64,000 nucleotides of DNA from Bacteroidales bacterium (GCA_017531225.1 JAFXLL010000008.1:1-64000); one strand, 5' to 3'; positions 1 to 9,039 are shown, numbered from the stretch's first letter. The notes: a model not told the origin generated them from the letters alone. A program made the numbers and translations.

Positions 1-94
1 GCTTGTGAATGTAGTTGATACTGTAGCCTCGCTCCAGCATCTTCATGTACTTCAGCCGATCCTCATACGTGTGTTTTTTCCTCTTTCTTGACAT
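1..94 (-). CDS. N-terminal fragment of an IS3-like transposase OrfA (helix-turn-helix), runs off window
   Basis: The minus strand from the ATG at 94 reads 31 codons before the window ends, beginning MSRKRKKHTYEDRLKYMKML and continuing ERGYSINYIHK. The basic start and the x-Y-S-I-N-x-I-x pattern resemble the N-terminal helix-turn-helix of IS3-type OrfA proteins. Only the start is visible, so I cannot tell whether the element is intact. It begins directly after the T-run of the tracrRNA terminator, so an insertion sequence or a relic of one abuts the CRISPR locus. No ribosome binding site is visible. Confidence 0.55.
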   Translation of the reverse strand, partial: MSRKRKKHTYEDRLKYMKMLERGYSINYIHK

Positions 95-132
95 AAAAAA
101 CCCCGAAAGTTTTTTGTCCAACTTTCGGGGTT
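95..132 (-). terminator. Rho-independent terminator of the tracrRNA
   Basis: Arms 99-111 and 120-132 form a perfect 13-bp stem (AACCCCGAAAGTT on the plus strand) with an 8-nt loop. On the minus strand the stem is followed by a T-run at 100-95. The start codon of the transposase fragment follows immediately. Confidence 0.92.
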
Positions 133-208
133 CAGGTCAGACTTGCGCCGCTCCATTTTAAATGTTTTCACAACGGAATAATCCTTATTGTGAATTGCTT
201 CATTTTCG
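95..208 (-). ncRNA. tracrRNA of the type II-C CRISPR-Cas system
   Basis: Read on the minus strand, positions 209-188 (CGAAAATGAAGCAATTCACAA) match the end of the plus-strand CRISPR repeat with one-base deletions. This is therefore the anti-repeat that pairs with the GTTGTGAATTGC start of the crRNA repeat. It is followed by an AAGGATTATTCCGTTGTG segment typical of Bacteroidota II-C tracrRNAs and then by a perfect 13-bp terminator hairpin. A TATATTTG box just upstream puts the likely start near 208. The gene lies divergently from cas9 and sets the crRNA strand as minus. The exact 5' end is inferred. Confidence 0.88.
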
Positions 209-213
209 TGCTG

Positions 214-221
214 CAAATATA
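214..221 (-). promoter_or_regulatory. -7 box of the tracrRNA promoter
   Basis: The minus strand reads TATATTTG, matching the Bacteroidota TAnnTTTG -7 consensus, 6-7 nt before the anti-repeat. No clear -33 box is seen at the usual distance. Confidence 0.6.
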
Positions 222-261
222 CATGTTTTTTGAATAATGTAAGAGATAAGCAAAAAAAAGT

Positions 262-269
262 TATTTTTG
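262..269 (+). promoter_or_regulatory. -7 box of the cas9 operon promoter
   Basis: TATTTTTG matches TAnnTTTG and lies 26 bp before the preferred cas9 start codon at 296. This would give a leader of about 20 nt. It supports starting Cas9 at 296 rather than at an upstream in-frame ATG at 230, which lies upstream of the box. Confidence 0.5.
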
Positions 270-295
270 ACAAAGAATTAGAAAATCGAAGTGCA

Positions 296-3200
296 ATGAA
301 AAAGATATTAGGACTTGACTTGGGCACCAACAGCATTGGTTGGGCGGTGGTGAATGCAACAACAGAAACCCGAAATGACGGAACAACTTATTTAAAACCT
401 GAGGAGATTAGTGCTGCTGGAAGCAGGATTATTCCAATGTCGGCAGATATCCTTGGTGATTTTGATAAAGGAAACTCCGTGTCGCAAACAGCAGAACGTA
501 CAAGTTATAGAAGTGTTCGTCGTTTACACGAACGAAACCTGTTGCGACGTGAGAGATTGCTTCGAGTTCTGAAAATAATGGGTTTCCTTCCCGATCACTT
601 TGCCTCTCAAATTGATGGGTACGGAAAGTTTGTTAATCACAGCGAACCCAAATTACCTTGGTGCAAAGGATCTGATGGTAAGATGGAGTTCCTATTCAAG
701 GATTCTTTCAATGAGATGCTAGCAGATTTTGCTGCTAATCAGCCTCAACTTATAACAAGTGGCAAAAAGGTACCTTACGATTGGACCATTTACTATTTGC
801 GTAAAAAAGCTTTGTCTCAAAAGATTACTAAAGAGGAACTAGCTTGGATTTTGTTACAGTTTAACCAAAAACGAGGTTATTACCAACTCCGTGGTGAAGA
901 AGAAGAGCAGGAAGATAAACTCGTGGAATTCCTTGCACAAAAAGTAGTGTCGGTTGAAGCCACCAATGAGAAGAAGGGAGATGAGATTTGGTATAACGTT
1001 CATCTCGAGAATGGGATGATCTACCGTCGTACCAGCAAGGAACCTTTAGATTGGGTTGGAAAGGTGAAAGAGTTTATTGTTACTACTGATTTGGAGAAAG
1101 ATGGGACTCCAAAAAGAGACAAGGAAGGAAATATCAAACGCTCATTCCGCTCTCCCAAAGAGGATGACTGGACATTGTTGAAGAAAAAAACAGAAGCTGA
1201 TATTGAGAATAGCCATAAAACCGTTGGATGTTACATCTATGATACCTTATTGCAGAAGCCTGACCAAAAGATTATAGGTAAATTGGTCCGTACAGTGGAG
1301 CGTAAGTTTTATAAGGATGAGTTGAAACAAATTCTGGAGGTTCAGCAATCATTGATTCCTGAATTAAAAGACGAAATGTTATATAAAGCCTGCATTGAAG
1401 AACTCTATACCAATAATGAAACACATCGTAATAATATTGCGAAACCGGATTTTACCAATTTGTTCATTAACGACATCCTATTTTATCAGCGCCCGCTAAA
1501 GAGCAAAAAATCTCTTATCAGTAATTGTCCTTACGAGATCCATTTTGACAAAGAGGGTAAAGAGTATCCTTTGAAGTGTATCGCCAAGTCGAATCCATGG
1601 TTCCAAGAGTTCAGGTTGTGGCAGTTCGTGCAGAATTTGAGGATTTTTGAGAGAGAAAAAGAAATAGACGGCAGATTTCAGACCGATGTGGATGTTACCA
1701 ATGAGTTCCTGAAAACCGAAGACGACTATGTCACTCTGTTCGATTGGTTGAACGATAGAGCAGGAATCAAGCAGGACACATTGTTGAACTCCTATTTTAA
1801 GATTAAAAAGCAGAAAGGACAAGGGCAATATGCCTACCGCTGGAACTATGTAGAGGACAAGGAGTATCCGTGTAACGAAACCAGGGCCTCCATTCTTTCA
1901 GGACTGACGAAATGCAACCTATCTGCGTTTTTTCTTACGAAAGAAACTGAGATGCATCTTTGGCATATTCTCTATTCTGTTGAGGACAAGATTGAGATCA
2001 GCAAGGCTTTGAGGTCGTTTGCTGAAAAGCATGGACTGACCGACGATTTTGTGGAAGTGTTCAGCAAAATTAAACCTTTCAAAAAAGACTACGGTTCGTA
2101 TTCCGAAAAGGCTATAAAGAAGTTGTTGCCGTTGATGCGGATGGGGAAGTATTGGGCCGTTGATAATATTGATGACAAAACCCGAGAGCACATAGAAAAG
2201 ATTATTACGGGCGAATACGATGAAGCAATCAAAAACCGTGTTCGTGAAAAGGCCGTCAATTTAAGTAATATTGCCCAATTCAAAGGGTTGCCTGTTTGGT
2301 TTGCCTGCTATATCGTTTACAACCGTCACTCGGAAGCCAAAGAGATTGAGAAATGGGAGAGGCCTGAAGCTATTGACGAATATTTGAAAACTTTCAAACA
2401 GCATTCGTTGCGCAATCCAATCGTTGAACAGGTGATTACTGAAACTTTGCGAACTGTTCGTGATATCTGGAAACAAGAGGGACAGATTGACGAGATCCAC
2501 GTGGAACTTGGACGTGAGATGAAAAACCCCGCCGACAAGCGGAAGAAGATGACGGAACGTATATTGGAGAACGAGAACACAAACTTGCGCATCAAGGCAA
2601 TGCTGATGGAGTTTATGAATCCCGAAATGGGAATTGAGAATGTGCGCCCATATTCGCCAAGTCAGCAGGATTTATTGCGGATATATGAAGAGAATGCGTT
2701 GGATAACCTTTCTAAAGATGACAAAGATTATGATTTCGTCAGCAAGATATCCAAAATGGCTCAGCCTTCAAAAACTGACATCATCAGATATAAGTGTTGG
2801 TTAGAGCAGAAATACCGCTCGCCTTATACGGGTGAAATGATTCCGCTGGGTAAATTGTTTACCTCATCTTATGAGATTGAGCATGTGATTCCTCAGTCAC
2901 GTTACTTCGACGACTCTTTTAGCAACAAAGTGATTTGTGAAGCCGAAGTGAACAAGATGAAAGACAGACTGCTTGGCTATGAATTCATCAAAGCGCATCA
3001 TGGTGAGAAAGTTCAACTAAGCCAAGGAAAAGTGGTTGAAATCCTTTCGGTTGAGGCTTACGAGAAATTTGTGAAAGACCACTATTCCAACAATCGCACA
3101 AAGATGAAGAAGTTGCTGATGGACGACATTCCCGATGGTTTCATTGAGCGTCAGATGAACGATAGCCGATACATCAGCAAGGTTGTGAAAGGACTGCTTT

Positions 3201-4867
3201 CCAACATCGTGCGCGAGAAGCTTGATAATAACGAATATGAACAGGAATCCGTTTCGAAGAACTTGATTACATGCAATGGCTCGATTACTGACCGTTTGAA
3301 AAAAGATTGGGGAATGAACGAGGTGTGGAACAGTATCATATTGCCCCGTTTCCAGCGTCTGAATGAAATTACGGGCAAGGACTGCTTTACAACTACAAAT
3401 GTCGAAGGTCATCTGATTCCTCAAATGCCGCTTGAATTGCAAAAAGGTTTCAACAAAAAACGTATTGATCATCGTCACCATGCAATGGATGCCATAGTGA
3501 TTGCTTGCGCCACTCGTGACCATGTGAATCTGCTCAACAACGAAGCTGCCCATTCCAAGCACAATGCCAACCGTTATCAGCTGCAACGCAAACTACGCAG
3601 GTTTGAGAAAACGGTTATTGATGGAAAAGAACGCGAAATTGCCAAAGAATTCATCAAACCTTGGGATTCGTTTGCCGTTGATGTAAAAAATGCTTTAGAG
3701 GGTATTATTGTGAGTTTCAAGCAGAATTTACGCATCATTAACAAGACTACAAACCACTATCAGCATTACGACGGAAATGGAAAAAAAGTCCTAGTGCCCC
3801 AACAAAAAGGCGACAGCTGGACTGTGCGCAAGTCGATGCACAAGGATACTGTTTTCGGAGAGGTGAATCTACGAATGAAAAAGACTGTGTCTTTGAATGA
3901 GGCTATCAAGAATCCTGAGCGCATTGTAAACAAAGATTTCAAAGTTAAGATGAAAGAACTGTTGAGGGAGGGACGAGACGTTAAATACATCAAGAAATAT
4001 GTTGAGGAGAATAAGGATGTCTGGTCTGATATTAACCTGTCCAAAATAGAGATTTATTATTTTACCAATGAGACTAATGAACGGTATTTCGCCACACGTA
4101 AGCCACTTGATACGTCATACGATAAAAAGAAGATAGAGACTAGTGTCACTGACACAGGGATTCAGAAGATACTTTTGGCGCATCTTGCGTCAAAAGGAGG
4201 AAATACTGAGTTGGCTTTTTCACCTGATGGCATTGACGAAATGAACCGCAATATTGCTACTCTTAATGGAGGACAATACCACAAGCCTATTCTTAAAGTA
4301 CGTGTTTATGAGAAAGCAGATAAGTTTTCAGTGGGACAAACGGGAAACAAGTCGGCCAAGTTTGTGGAAGCAGCAAAAGGTACTAATCTGTTTTTTGCTG
4401 TGTTCGCGATAGAAATGGAAAATACAGAAACAGGAGAAAAGGGATTCGCTCGCTCATATTTAACCATTCCTTTGAACGTGATGATTGACTGTCAGAAAAA
4501 GTATGGTAAACGATGGAGAAATAACATTGAGACGTATTTGTTAGAAGAAGGTATAGCGACTAATGCCGCAAAGCTACTTTTTATACTCTCGCCGAATGAT
4601 TTGGTGTATCTACCGACAAAAAACGATATAAAAGAAGGAATAAAGGAGGTGGATAAGGGACGAATATACAAGATGGTGAGTTGTACAGGTAATGAAGGGC
4701 ATTTTGTTCCTGAGATCATCGCTAACCCAATAATACAAACCACAGAACTTGGTAGTAATAATAAAGCTCAAAGAGCATGGACTGGCGAAATGATAAAAGA
4801 GGTATGTGTCCCTATTAAGGTTGACAGGTTGGGTAATATTATTGAACTAAACGGACAAAAACTATGA
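296..4867 (+). CDS. cas9: CRISPR-associated endonuclease Cas9, type II-C
   Basis: This 1523-aa RNA-guided DNA endonuclease cuts target DNA under crRNA:tracrRNA guidance. RuvC-I is at the N-terminus (GLDLGTNSIGW, catalytic D8), RuvC-II is IHVELGREM (E737), the HNH motif is EIEHVIPQS (H863), and RuvC-III is RIDHRHHAMDA (H1062, D1065). All key catalytic positions are present, so both nuclease sites look intact. The length fits the long Bacteroidota II-C Cas9s. An upstream ATG at 230 is in frame, but the conserved family start MKKILGLDLG begins at 296. The stop overlaps the next ATG (ATGA), so the PDDEXK gene is translationally coupled. There is no csn2 or cas4, consistent with II-C. Confidence 0.97.
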   Translation: MKKILGLDLGTNSIGWAVVNATTETRNDGTTYLKPEEISAAGSRIIPMSADILGDFDKGNSVSQTAERTSYRSVRRLHERNLLRRERLLRVLKIMGFLPDHFASQIDGYGKFVNHSEPKLPWCKGSDGKMEFLFKDSFNEMLADFAANQPQLITSGKKVPYDWTIYYLRKKALSQKITKEELAWILLQFNQKRGYYQLRGEEEEQEDKLVEFLAQKVVSVEATNEKKGDEIWYNVHLENGMIYRRTSKEPLDWVGKVKEFIVTTDLEKDGTPKRDKEGNIKRSFRSPKEDDWTLLKKKTEADIENSHKTVGCYIYDTLLQKPDQKIIGKLVRTVERKFYKDELKQILEVQQSLIPELKDEMLYKACIEELYTNNETHRNNIAKPDFTNLFINDILFYQRPLKSKKSLISNCPYEIHFDKEGKEYPLKCIAKSNPWFQEFRLWQFVQNLRIFEREKEIDGRFQTDVDVTNEFLKTEDDYVTLFDWLNDRAGIKQDTLLNSYFKIKKQKGQGQYAYRWNYVEDKEYPCNETRASILSGLTKCNLSAFFLTKETEMHLWHILYSVEDKIEISKALRSFAEKHGLTDDFVEVFSKIKPFKKDYGSYSEKAIKKLLPLMRMGKYWAVDNIDDKTREHIEKIITGEYDEAIKNRVREKAVNLSNIAQFKGLPVWFACYIVYNRHSEAKEIEKWERPEAIDEYLKTFKQHSLRNPIVEQVITETLRTVRDIWKQEGQIDEIHVELGREMKNPADKRKKMTERILENENTNLRIKAMLMEFMNPEMGIENVRPYSPSQQDLLRIYEENALDNLSKDDKDYDFVSKISKMAQPSKTDIIRYKCWLEQKYRSPYTGEMIPLGKLFTSSYEIEHVIPQSRYFDDSFSNKVICEAEVNKMKDRLLGYEFIKAHHGEKVQLSQGKVVEILSVEAYEKFVKDHYSNNRTKMKKLLMDDIPDGFIERQMNDSRYISKVVKGLLSNIVREKLDNNEYEQESVSKNLITCNGSITDRLKKDWGMNEVWNSIILPRFQRLNEITGKDCFTTTNVEGHLIPQMPLELQKGFNKKRIDHRHHAMDAIVIACATRDHVNLLNNEAAHSKHNANRYQLQRKLRRFEKTVIDGKEREIAKEFIKPWDSFAVDVKNALEGIIVSFKQNLRIINKTTNHYQHYDGNGKKVLVPQQKGDSWTVRKSMHKDTVFGEVNLRMKKTVSLNEAIKNPERIVNKDFKVKMKELLREGRDVKYIKKYVEENKDVWSDINLSKIEIYYFTNETNERYFATRKPLDTSYDKKKIETSVTDTGIQKILLAHLASKGGNTELAFSPDGIDEMNRNIATLNGGQYHKPILKVRVYEKADKFSVGQTGNKSAKFVEAAKGTNLFFAVFAIEMENTETGEKGFARSYLTIPLNVMIDCQKKYGKRWRNNIETYLLEEGIATNAAKLLFILSPNDLVYLPTKNDIKEGIKEVDKGRIYKMVSCTGNEGHFVPEIIANPIIQTTELGSNNKAQRAWTGEMIKEVCVPIKVDRLGNIIELNGQKL

Positions 4868-5946
4868 ATAGCATAAAATCATTCCCAGACAATCAAATTG
4901 TGTCACCGTCGGTGTCACAATCTTTGATGCAGGACTTGCATCAGATCATTGACCAAGCGCGTGGTCATGTAGCAGCTACTGCCAACTATGCATTGACTAC
5001 AATGTACTGGCATATTGGTGAACGTATCAACCGTGAGGTGCTTAGAAATGAGCGAGCTGAATACGGAAAACAAATTGTGTCGCAGGTTGCGACACAATTA
5101 CAAGAGGAATACGGTAAGAAAGGTTTTGAGCCTCGTAGTATATGGAGAATGATGCAATTTGCTCAATATTTTCCAGATTTTAAGATAGTGTCGGCAGTGT
5201 CGACACAAATCACCTGGTCTCATGTAGTAGAAATACTATCTCTAAAAGATGACTTACAACGTGAGTTTTACCTAACCCTTGCTGCGTCTGAGAGATGGAG
5301 TACGCGTCAGCTCCGCAAAGAAATTGACGGCATGCTTTATGAACGCACTACAATTGCCACAAAGCCCGACGAAATTGTCAAAAAAGAGCTCTCTACTTTG
5401 CGTGATGACAATGTGATGTCCCCCGACTTGGTCTTTAAGAGTCCTTATTTCCTAGAGTTCACGGGACTGAAAGGCATGTACAGTGAAAAGAGTCTCGAAG
5501 ATTGTTTGGTGACTCATTTGGAGCAATTTATTATCGAGTTGGGCAACGGCTTCAGCTTTGTGGCCCGACAGAAACGTATGATTATTGATGGCGAGGATTT
5601 TTATCTCGACCTGCTGTTCTATCACCGCCGTCTACATCGTCTTGTCGCCATTGACCTTAAAAAAGGCCGCTTCAAGGCGGAATACAAGGGGCAGATGGAG
5701 CTATATCTCCGTTGGCTCGAGGCCAATGAGGTGGAGCCTGGCGAGGAGTCGCCACTTGGATTGCTGCTCTGTACGGAAGGTGGCGATGAACAGATTGAGC
5801 TCCTGCAACTCGACAAAGCTGGTATCAAAGTGGCAAAGTATATGACAGAACTGCCATCGCGCGAGGTGCTGCAACGTCAGATTCAGAAATCTCTTGAGAT
5901 TGCAAAGGCCCGATTTGAAAACTATATAGAGGAAGATGAATCATGA
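4864..5946 (+). CDS. PDDEXK nuclease, YhcG/DUF1016 family, embedded in the cas operon
   Basis: This 360-aa protein has the two-part layout of the YhcG family: an N-terminal DUF1016 helical region (about 20-175, including RAEYGKQIV and ITWSHVVEIL) and a C-terminal PD-(D/E)XK nuclease fold. Candidate catalytic residues are D249 in FYLDLLFYH and D264/K266 in AIDLKKGRFKAEYKGQM. It overlaps cas9 by 4 bp at its start and cas1 by 4 bp at its end, so it is co-translated inside the CRISPR operon rather than merely nearby. YhcG relatives are usually solitary or linked to restriction-modification and mobile loci; this placement is unusual. A role in adaptation, in backup cleavage or as a cargo gene is inference only. 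Confidence 0.9.
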   Translation: MNSIKSFPDNQIVSPSVSQSLMQDLHQIIDQARGHVAATANYALTTMYWHIGERINREVLRNERAEYGKQIVSQVATQLQEEYGKKGFEPRSIWRMMQFAQYFPDFKIVSAVSTQITWSHVVEILSLKDDLQREFYLTLAASERWSTRQLRKEIDGMLYERTTIATKPDEIVKKELSTLRDDNVMSPDLVFKSPYFLEFTGLKGMYSEKSLEDCLVTHLEQFIIELGNGFSFVARQKRMIIDGEDFYLDLLFYHRRLHRLVAIDLKKGRFKAEYKGQMELYLRWLEANEVEPGEESPLGLLLCTEGGDEQIELLQLDKAGIKVAKYMTELPSREVLQRQIQKSLEIAKARFENYIEEDES

Positions 5947-6854
5947 TCAAGCGCACACTCTTTTTCGGCAATCCAGCGTATCTCTCTTTACGGAATGAAC
6001 AACTCGTTGTTAAATTGACAGATGCTCAAACTCAAGAGGAAATAATAAAAACAGTTCCCATAGAGGATGTTGGGGTAGTAGTACTTGAAGATCGACAGAT
6101 TACTATCACTAATGGAGCAATGGATGCACTGCTGAAAAACAATTGCGCAGTAATCACATGCAATGAAAAACACATGCCAACAGGGCTGTTGCTTCCTTTA
6201 GAAGGTCACACGCTTCAGAGCGAACGCTTCGCCCAACAGATTGATGCATCATTACCATTGAAAAAGCAACTGTGGCAGCAAACAGTCCAAGCTAAGATTC
6301 GTAATCAAGGAGTTCTCCTAAAGCGATTGTATCATACTGAGAATCGGTGTATGTTAGCATGGGCCAATGATGTAAAAAGCGGCGATAGCGAGAATCTTGA
6401 AGGACGTGCTGCTGCATATTATTGGAAGTATATGTTTCCTAACGATGAGGTTTTTAAAAGAGATAGGGAAGGGGATGCCCCAAACAATCTGTTGAATTAT
6501 GGTTATGCCATCCTTCGCGCTGTAGTTGCTCGTGCACTTGTTGCAAGTGGATTGTTACCCACTTTGGGTATTCATCATCACAATCGGTATAATGCTTATT
6601 GTTTAGCTGATGATGTTATGGAACCATATCGACCTTATGTGGATGAAGTGGTAGCTGAAATAGTGCAAAGTGGTATTGATTGTGACGAGTTGTCAACCGA
6701 AGTTAAAAAGCGATTGCTTGTTATCCCGGTTAGGGAGGTTCTGATCAATGCTCAACGAAGCCCGTTGATGGTTGCGGTTACCCAAACGACAGCTTCTTTA
6801 GCCAAGTGTTTTTCGGGAGAGTTACGAAAGATTATATATCCTGAAATGCAATGA
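5943..6854 (+). CDS. cas1: CRISPR-associated integrase Cas1, type II
   Basis: This 303-aa Cas1 integrates new spacers as a complex with Cas2. It has the type II start (MIKRTLFFGNPAYLSL), the metal-binding glutamate in LEGRAAAYYW (E153), the GIHHHNRYNAYCLADD region and the MEPYRPYVDE motif that carries the second acidic ligand. The length is normal for type II Cas1. Its ATG overlaps the stop of the PDDEXK gene (ATGA) and cas2 begins 3 bp after its stop. All motifs are intact, so the locus should be able to acquire spacers. Confidence 0.96.
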   Translation: MIKRTLFFGNPAYLSLRNEQLVVKLTDAQTQEEIIKTVPIEDVGVVVLEDRQITITNGAMDALLKNNCAVITCNEKHMPTGLLLPLEGHTLQSERFAQQIDASLPLKKQLWQQTVQAKIRNQGVLLKRLYHTENRCMLAWANDVKSGDSENLEGRAAAYYWKYMFPNDEVFKRDREGDAPNNLLNYGYAILRAVVARALVASGLLPTLGIHHHNRYNAYCLADDVMEPYRPYVDEVVAEIVQSGIDCDELSTEVKKRLLVIPVREVLINAQRSPLMVAVTQTTASLAKCFSGELRKIIYPEMQ

Positions 6855-7190
<336 letters not shown>

Positions 7191-7213
7191 ATGGCAAAAC
7201 GTTATGAAAAAAC

Positions 7214-7246
7214 AAAAAATCCCGCCCAAAAGAGTGGGATTTTTTG
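7214..7246 (+). terminator. Terminator of the cas operon
   Basis: AAAAATCCC and GGGATTTTTT arms flank the loop around 7224-7235 and give a near-perfect hairpin with A- and T-rich flanks. It could work in both directions. It separates cas transcription from the array and could also stop minus-strand array transcripts. Confidence 0.85.
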
Positions 7247-7297
7247 ATTGAAAAACAGCTTTTAAGTTGTTGATGCTCTTTGTTTTATAAAGAATGT

Positions 7298-8804
7298 GCT
7301 GTTTCCAAAGAGCAAATTTACGAAAAATGAAAGCAATTCACAACCGCCCAAATATATTGAATATAATAAGCCTGGCTGTTTCCAAAGAGCAAATTTACGA
7401 AAAATGAAAGCAATTCACAACTGGGAAAGATCGACAGTACGAAACGTATTAGCTGTTTCCAAAGAGCAAATTTACGAAAAATGAAAGCAATTCACAACAT
7501 AAGATTGTTCATAAGCGATTGTATGAAGCTGTTTCCAAAGAGCAAATTTACGAAAAATGAAAGCAATTCACAACAAATTTTGCAAGAAGTGCAGACTCTC
7601 AAGGCTGTTTCCAAAGAGCAAATTTACGAAAAATGAAAGCAATTCACAACTGATGTTGTTGAAGAAATCAGGTCTCAGAGGCTGTTTCCAAAGAGCAAAT
7701 TTACGAAAAATGAAAGCAATTCACAACTGCTCATATATATGAAATACGAAATGAAATGCTGTTTCCAAAGAGCAAATTTACGAAAAATGAAAGCAATTCA
7801 CAACTACCAATTATGATTCTTCTACTAGTACTGGGCTGTTTCCAAAGAGCAAATTTACGAAAAATGAAAGCAATTCACAACGGATACCAGTATTTTCAAC
7901 AGTAGGCATAAGCTGTTTCCAAAGAGCAAATTTACGAAAAATGAAAGCAATTCACAACTCATCCCATAGGGGCTGATTCTTGCGGCTGGCTGTTTCCAAA
8001 GAGCAAATTTACGAAAAATGAAAGCAATTCACAACTATCCAATTCTGATCTTGTAAATCTATTTAGCTGTTTCCAAAGAGCAAATTTACGAAAAATGAAA
8101 GCAATTCACAACTATATCTTTTCCGATCTCAACGCACCAGTTGCTGTTTCCAAAGAGCAAATTTACGAAAAATGAAAGCAATTCACAACTACTATTGATA
8201 AAGGTATTGTGAATATCGGGCTGTTTCCAAAGAGCAAATTTACGAAAAATGAAAGCAATTCACAACAATGAGCGGGTGAAATTCCCGCTCATATTGCTGT
8301 TTCCAAAGAGCAAATTTACGAAAAATGAAAGCAATTCACAACTTTTAGCTTCATAGAATTTAATAAGAGTTTGCTGTTTCCAAAGAGCAAATTTACGAAA
8401 AATGAAAGCAATTCACAACTGATAAATTTATGTTTTTTGGCTACTCTAAGCTGTTTCCAAAGAGCAAATTTACGAAAAATGAAAGCAATTCAAAACGAAA
8501 TCGGCGAGCTTCTCTATATCAAGCATGCTGTTTCCAAAGAGCAAATTTACGAAAAATGAAAGCAATTCACAACCATCTCACAGGTGCAGCCATATCTTGA
8601 GAAGCTGTTTCCAAAGAGCAAATTTACGAAAAATGAAAGCAATTCACAACTGCTTTAATCGTCGTCATGTTACTAATTTTGCTGTTTCCAAAGAGCAAAT
8701 TTACGAAAAATGAAAGCAATTCACAACGCCACCGCCCAGGCTTATTGTTTGCGGAATGCTGTTTCCAAAGAGCAAATTTACGAAAAATGAAAGCAATTCA
8801 CAAC
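7298..8804 (-). CRISPR. CRISPR array, 20 repeats of 47 nt and 19 spacers of 29-30 nt
   Basis: Repeats start at 7298, 7375, 7452, 7528, 7604, 7681, 7758, 7835, 7912, 7989, 8066, 8143, 8220, 8296, 8373, 8450, 8527, 8604, 8681 and 8758. All are identical except the one at 8450, which has C to A at its 44th base (8493). Plus-strand repeats start GCTGTTTCC and end TTCACAAC. The anti-repeat in the tracrRNA pairs with the opposite strand, so crRNAs should come from the minus strand with repeats starting GTTGTGAATTGC. I see no match of a spacer to the rest of this window by eye. No clear AT-rich leader is seen at the right end; 7247-7297 at the left end is AT-rich. Confidence 0.98.
8773..8804 (-). 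promoter_or_regulatory. Promoter inside the CRISPR repeat (example from the last repeat; present in every repeat)
   Basis: On the crRNA strand the repeat begins GTTG (-33 box) and, after 20 bp, reads TAAATTTG (-7 box), both fitting the Bacteroidota promoter. Transcription would start near the last 8-10 bases of the repeat, just before each spacer. This resembles the repeat-borne promoters known in Neisseria II-C arrays. Here it is inferred from sequence alone. Confidence 0.55.
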
Positions 8805-9031
8805 ACATTGACCCACTGGACTTCATCCTTCTTGTTTTGAATTTTGGAAAACTCAATAAGGAAGGGAAGAAGAATAGGATTTATTTGGAAGGCAAAGATT
8901 CCCGTCTTATCGTTACGACCGAATGGCTCGGAAAACCCAAACAGATGCTTTTAACAGCGTTTGATCTGCGTCCAATTTCCCGCAAAAACCCGCAGCGGGC
9001 CAGGGAAATGAAAAAGTCCCCAAGAAGATAG
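8804..9031 (+). pseudogene. Remnant of a barnase/EndoU/colicin-E5-like nuclease domain protein
   Basis: After the last CRISPR repeat an open frame without its own start encodes about 60 residues including IYLEGKDSRLIVTTEWLGKP and QMLLTAFDL. The pattern of a strand, a D-x-R-L turn, a W-x-G-K-P segment and a terminal LLTAF resembles the C-terminal part of phage-linked barnase/EndoU/colicin-E5-like nuclease domains. No N-terminus or start codon exists because the array lies directly upstream. The last 20 codons run into a hairpin and are probably not native. It may be a gene cut by array formation or a decayed phage gene. Family assignment is tentative. Confidence 0.4.
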
Positions 9032-9039
9032 GGGACTTT
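9011..9039 (-). terminator. Perfect 9-bp hairpin, likely terminator
   Basis: AAAGTCCCC (9013-9021) and GGGGACTTT (9031-9039) form a perfect stem with a 9-nt loop. The T-run is better on the minus strand (9015-9011), so it would stop transcripts moving toward the array from the right. The stretch 9040-9306 beyond it holds no convincing gene, only a -7 box near 9283-9290. Confidence 0.6.

Noticed and set aside
230-295. Upstream in-frame ATG for cas9 giving 22 more residues
   Set aside because: It precedes the predicted -7 box and the extra residues are not part of the conserved Cas9 start MKKILGLDLG.
7296-8713. A series of short ORFs of about 60 residues reading LFPKSKFTKNESNSQ or similar
   Set aside because: They are translations of the CRISPR repeats, not genes.
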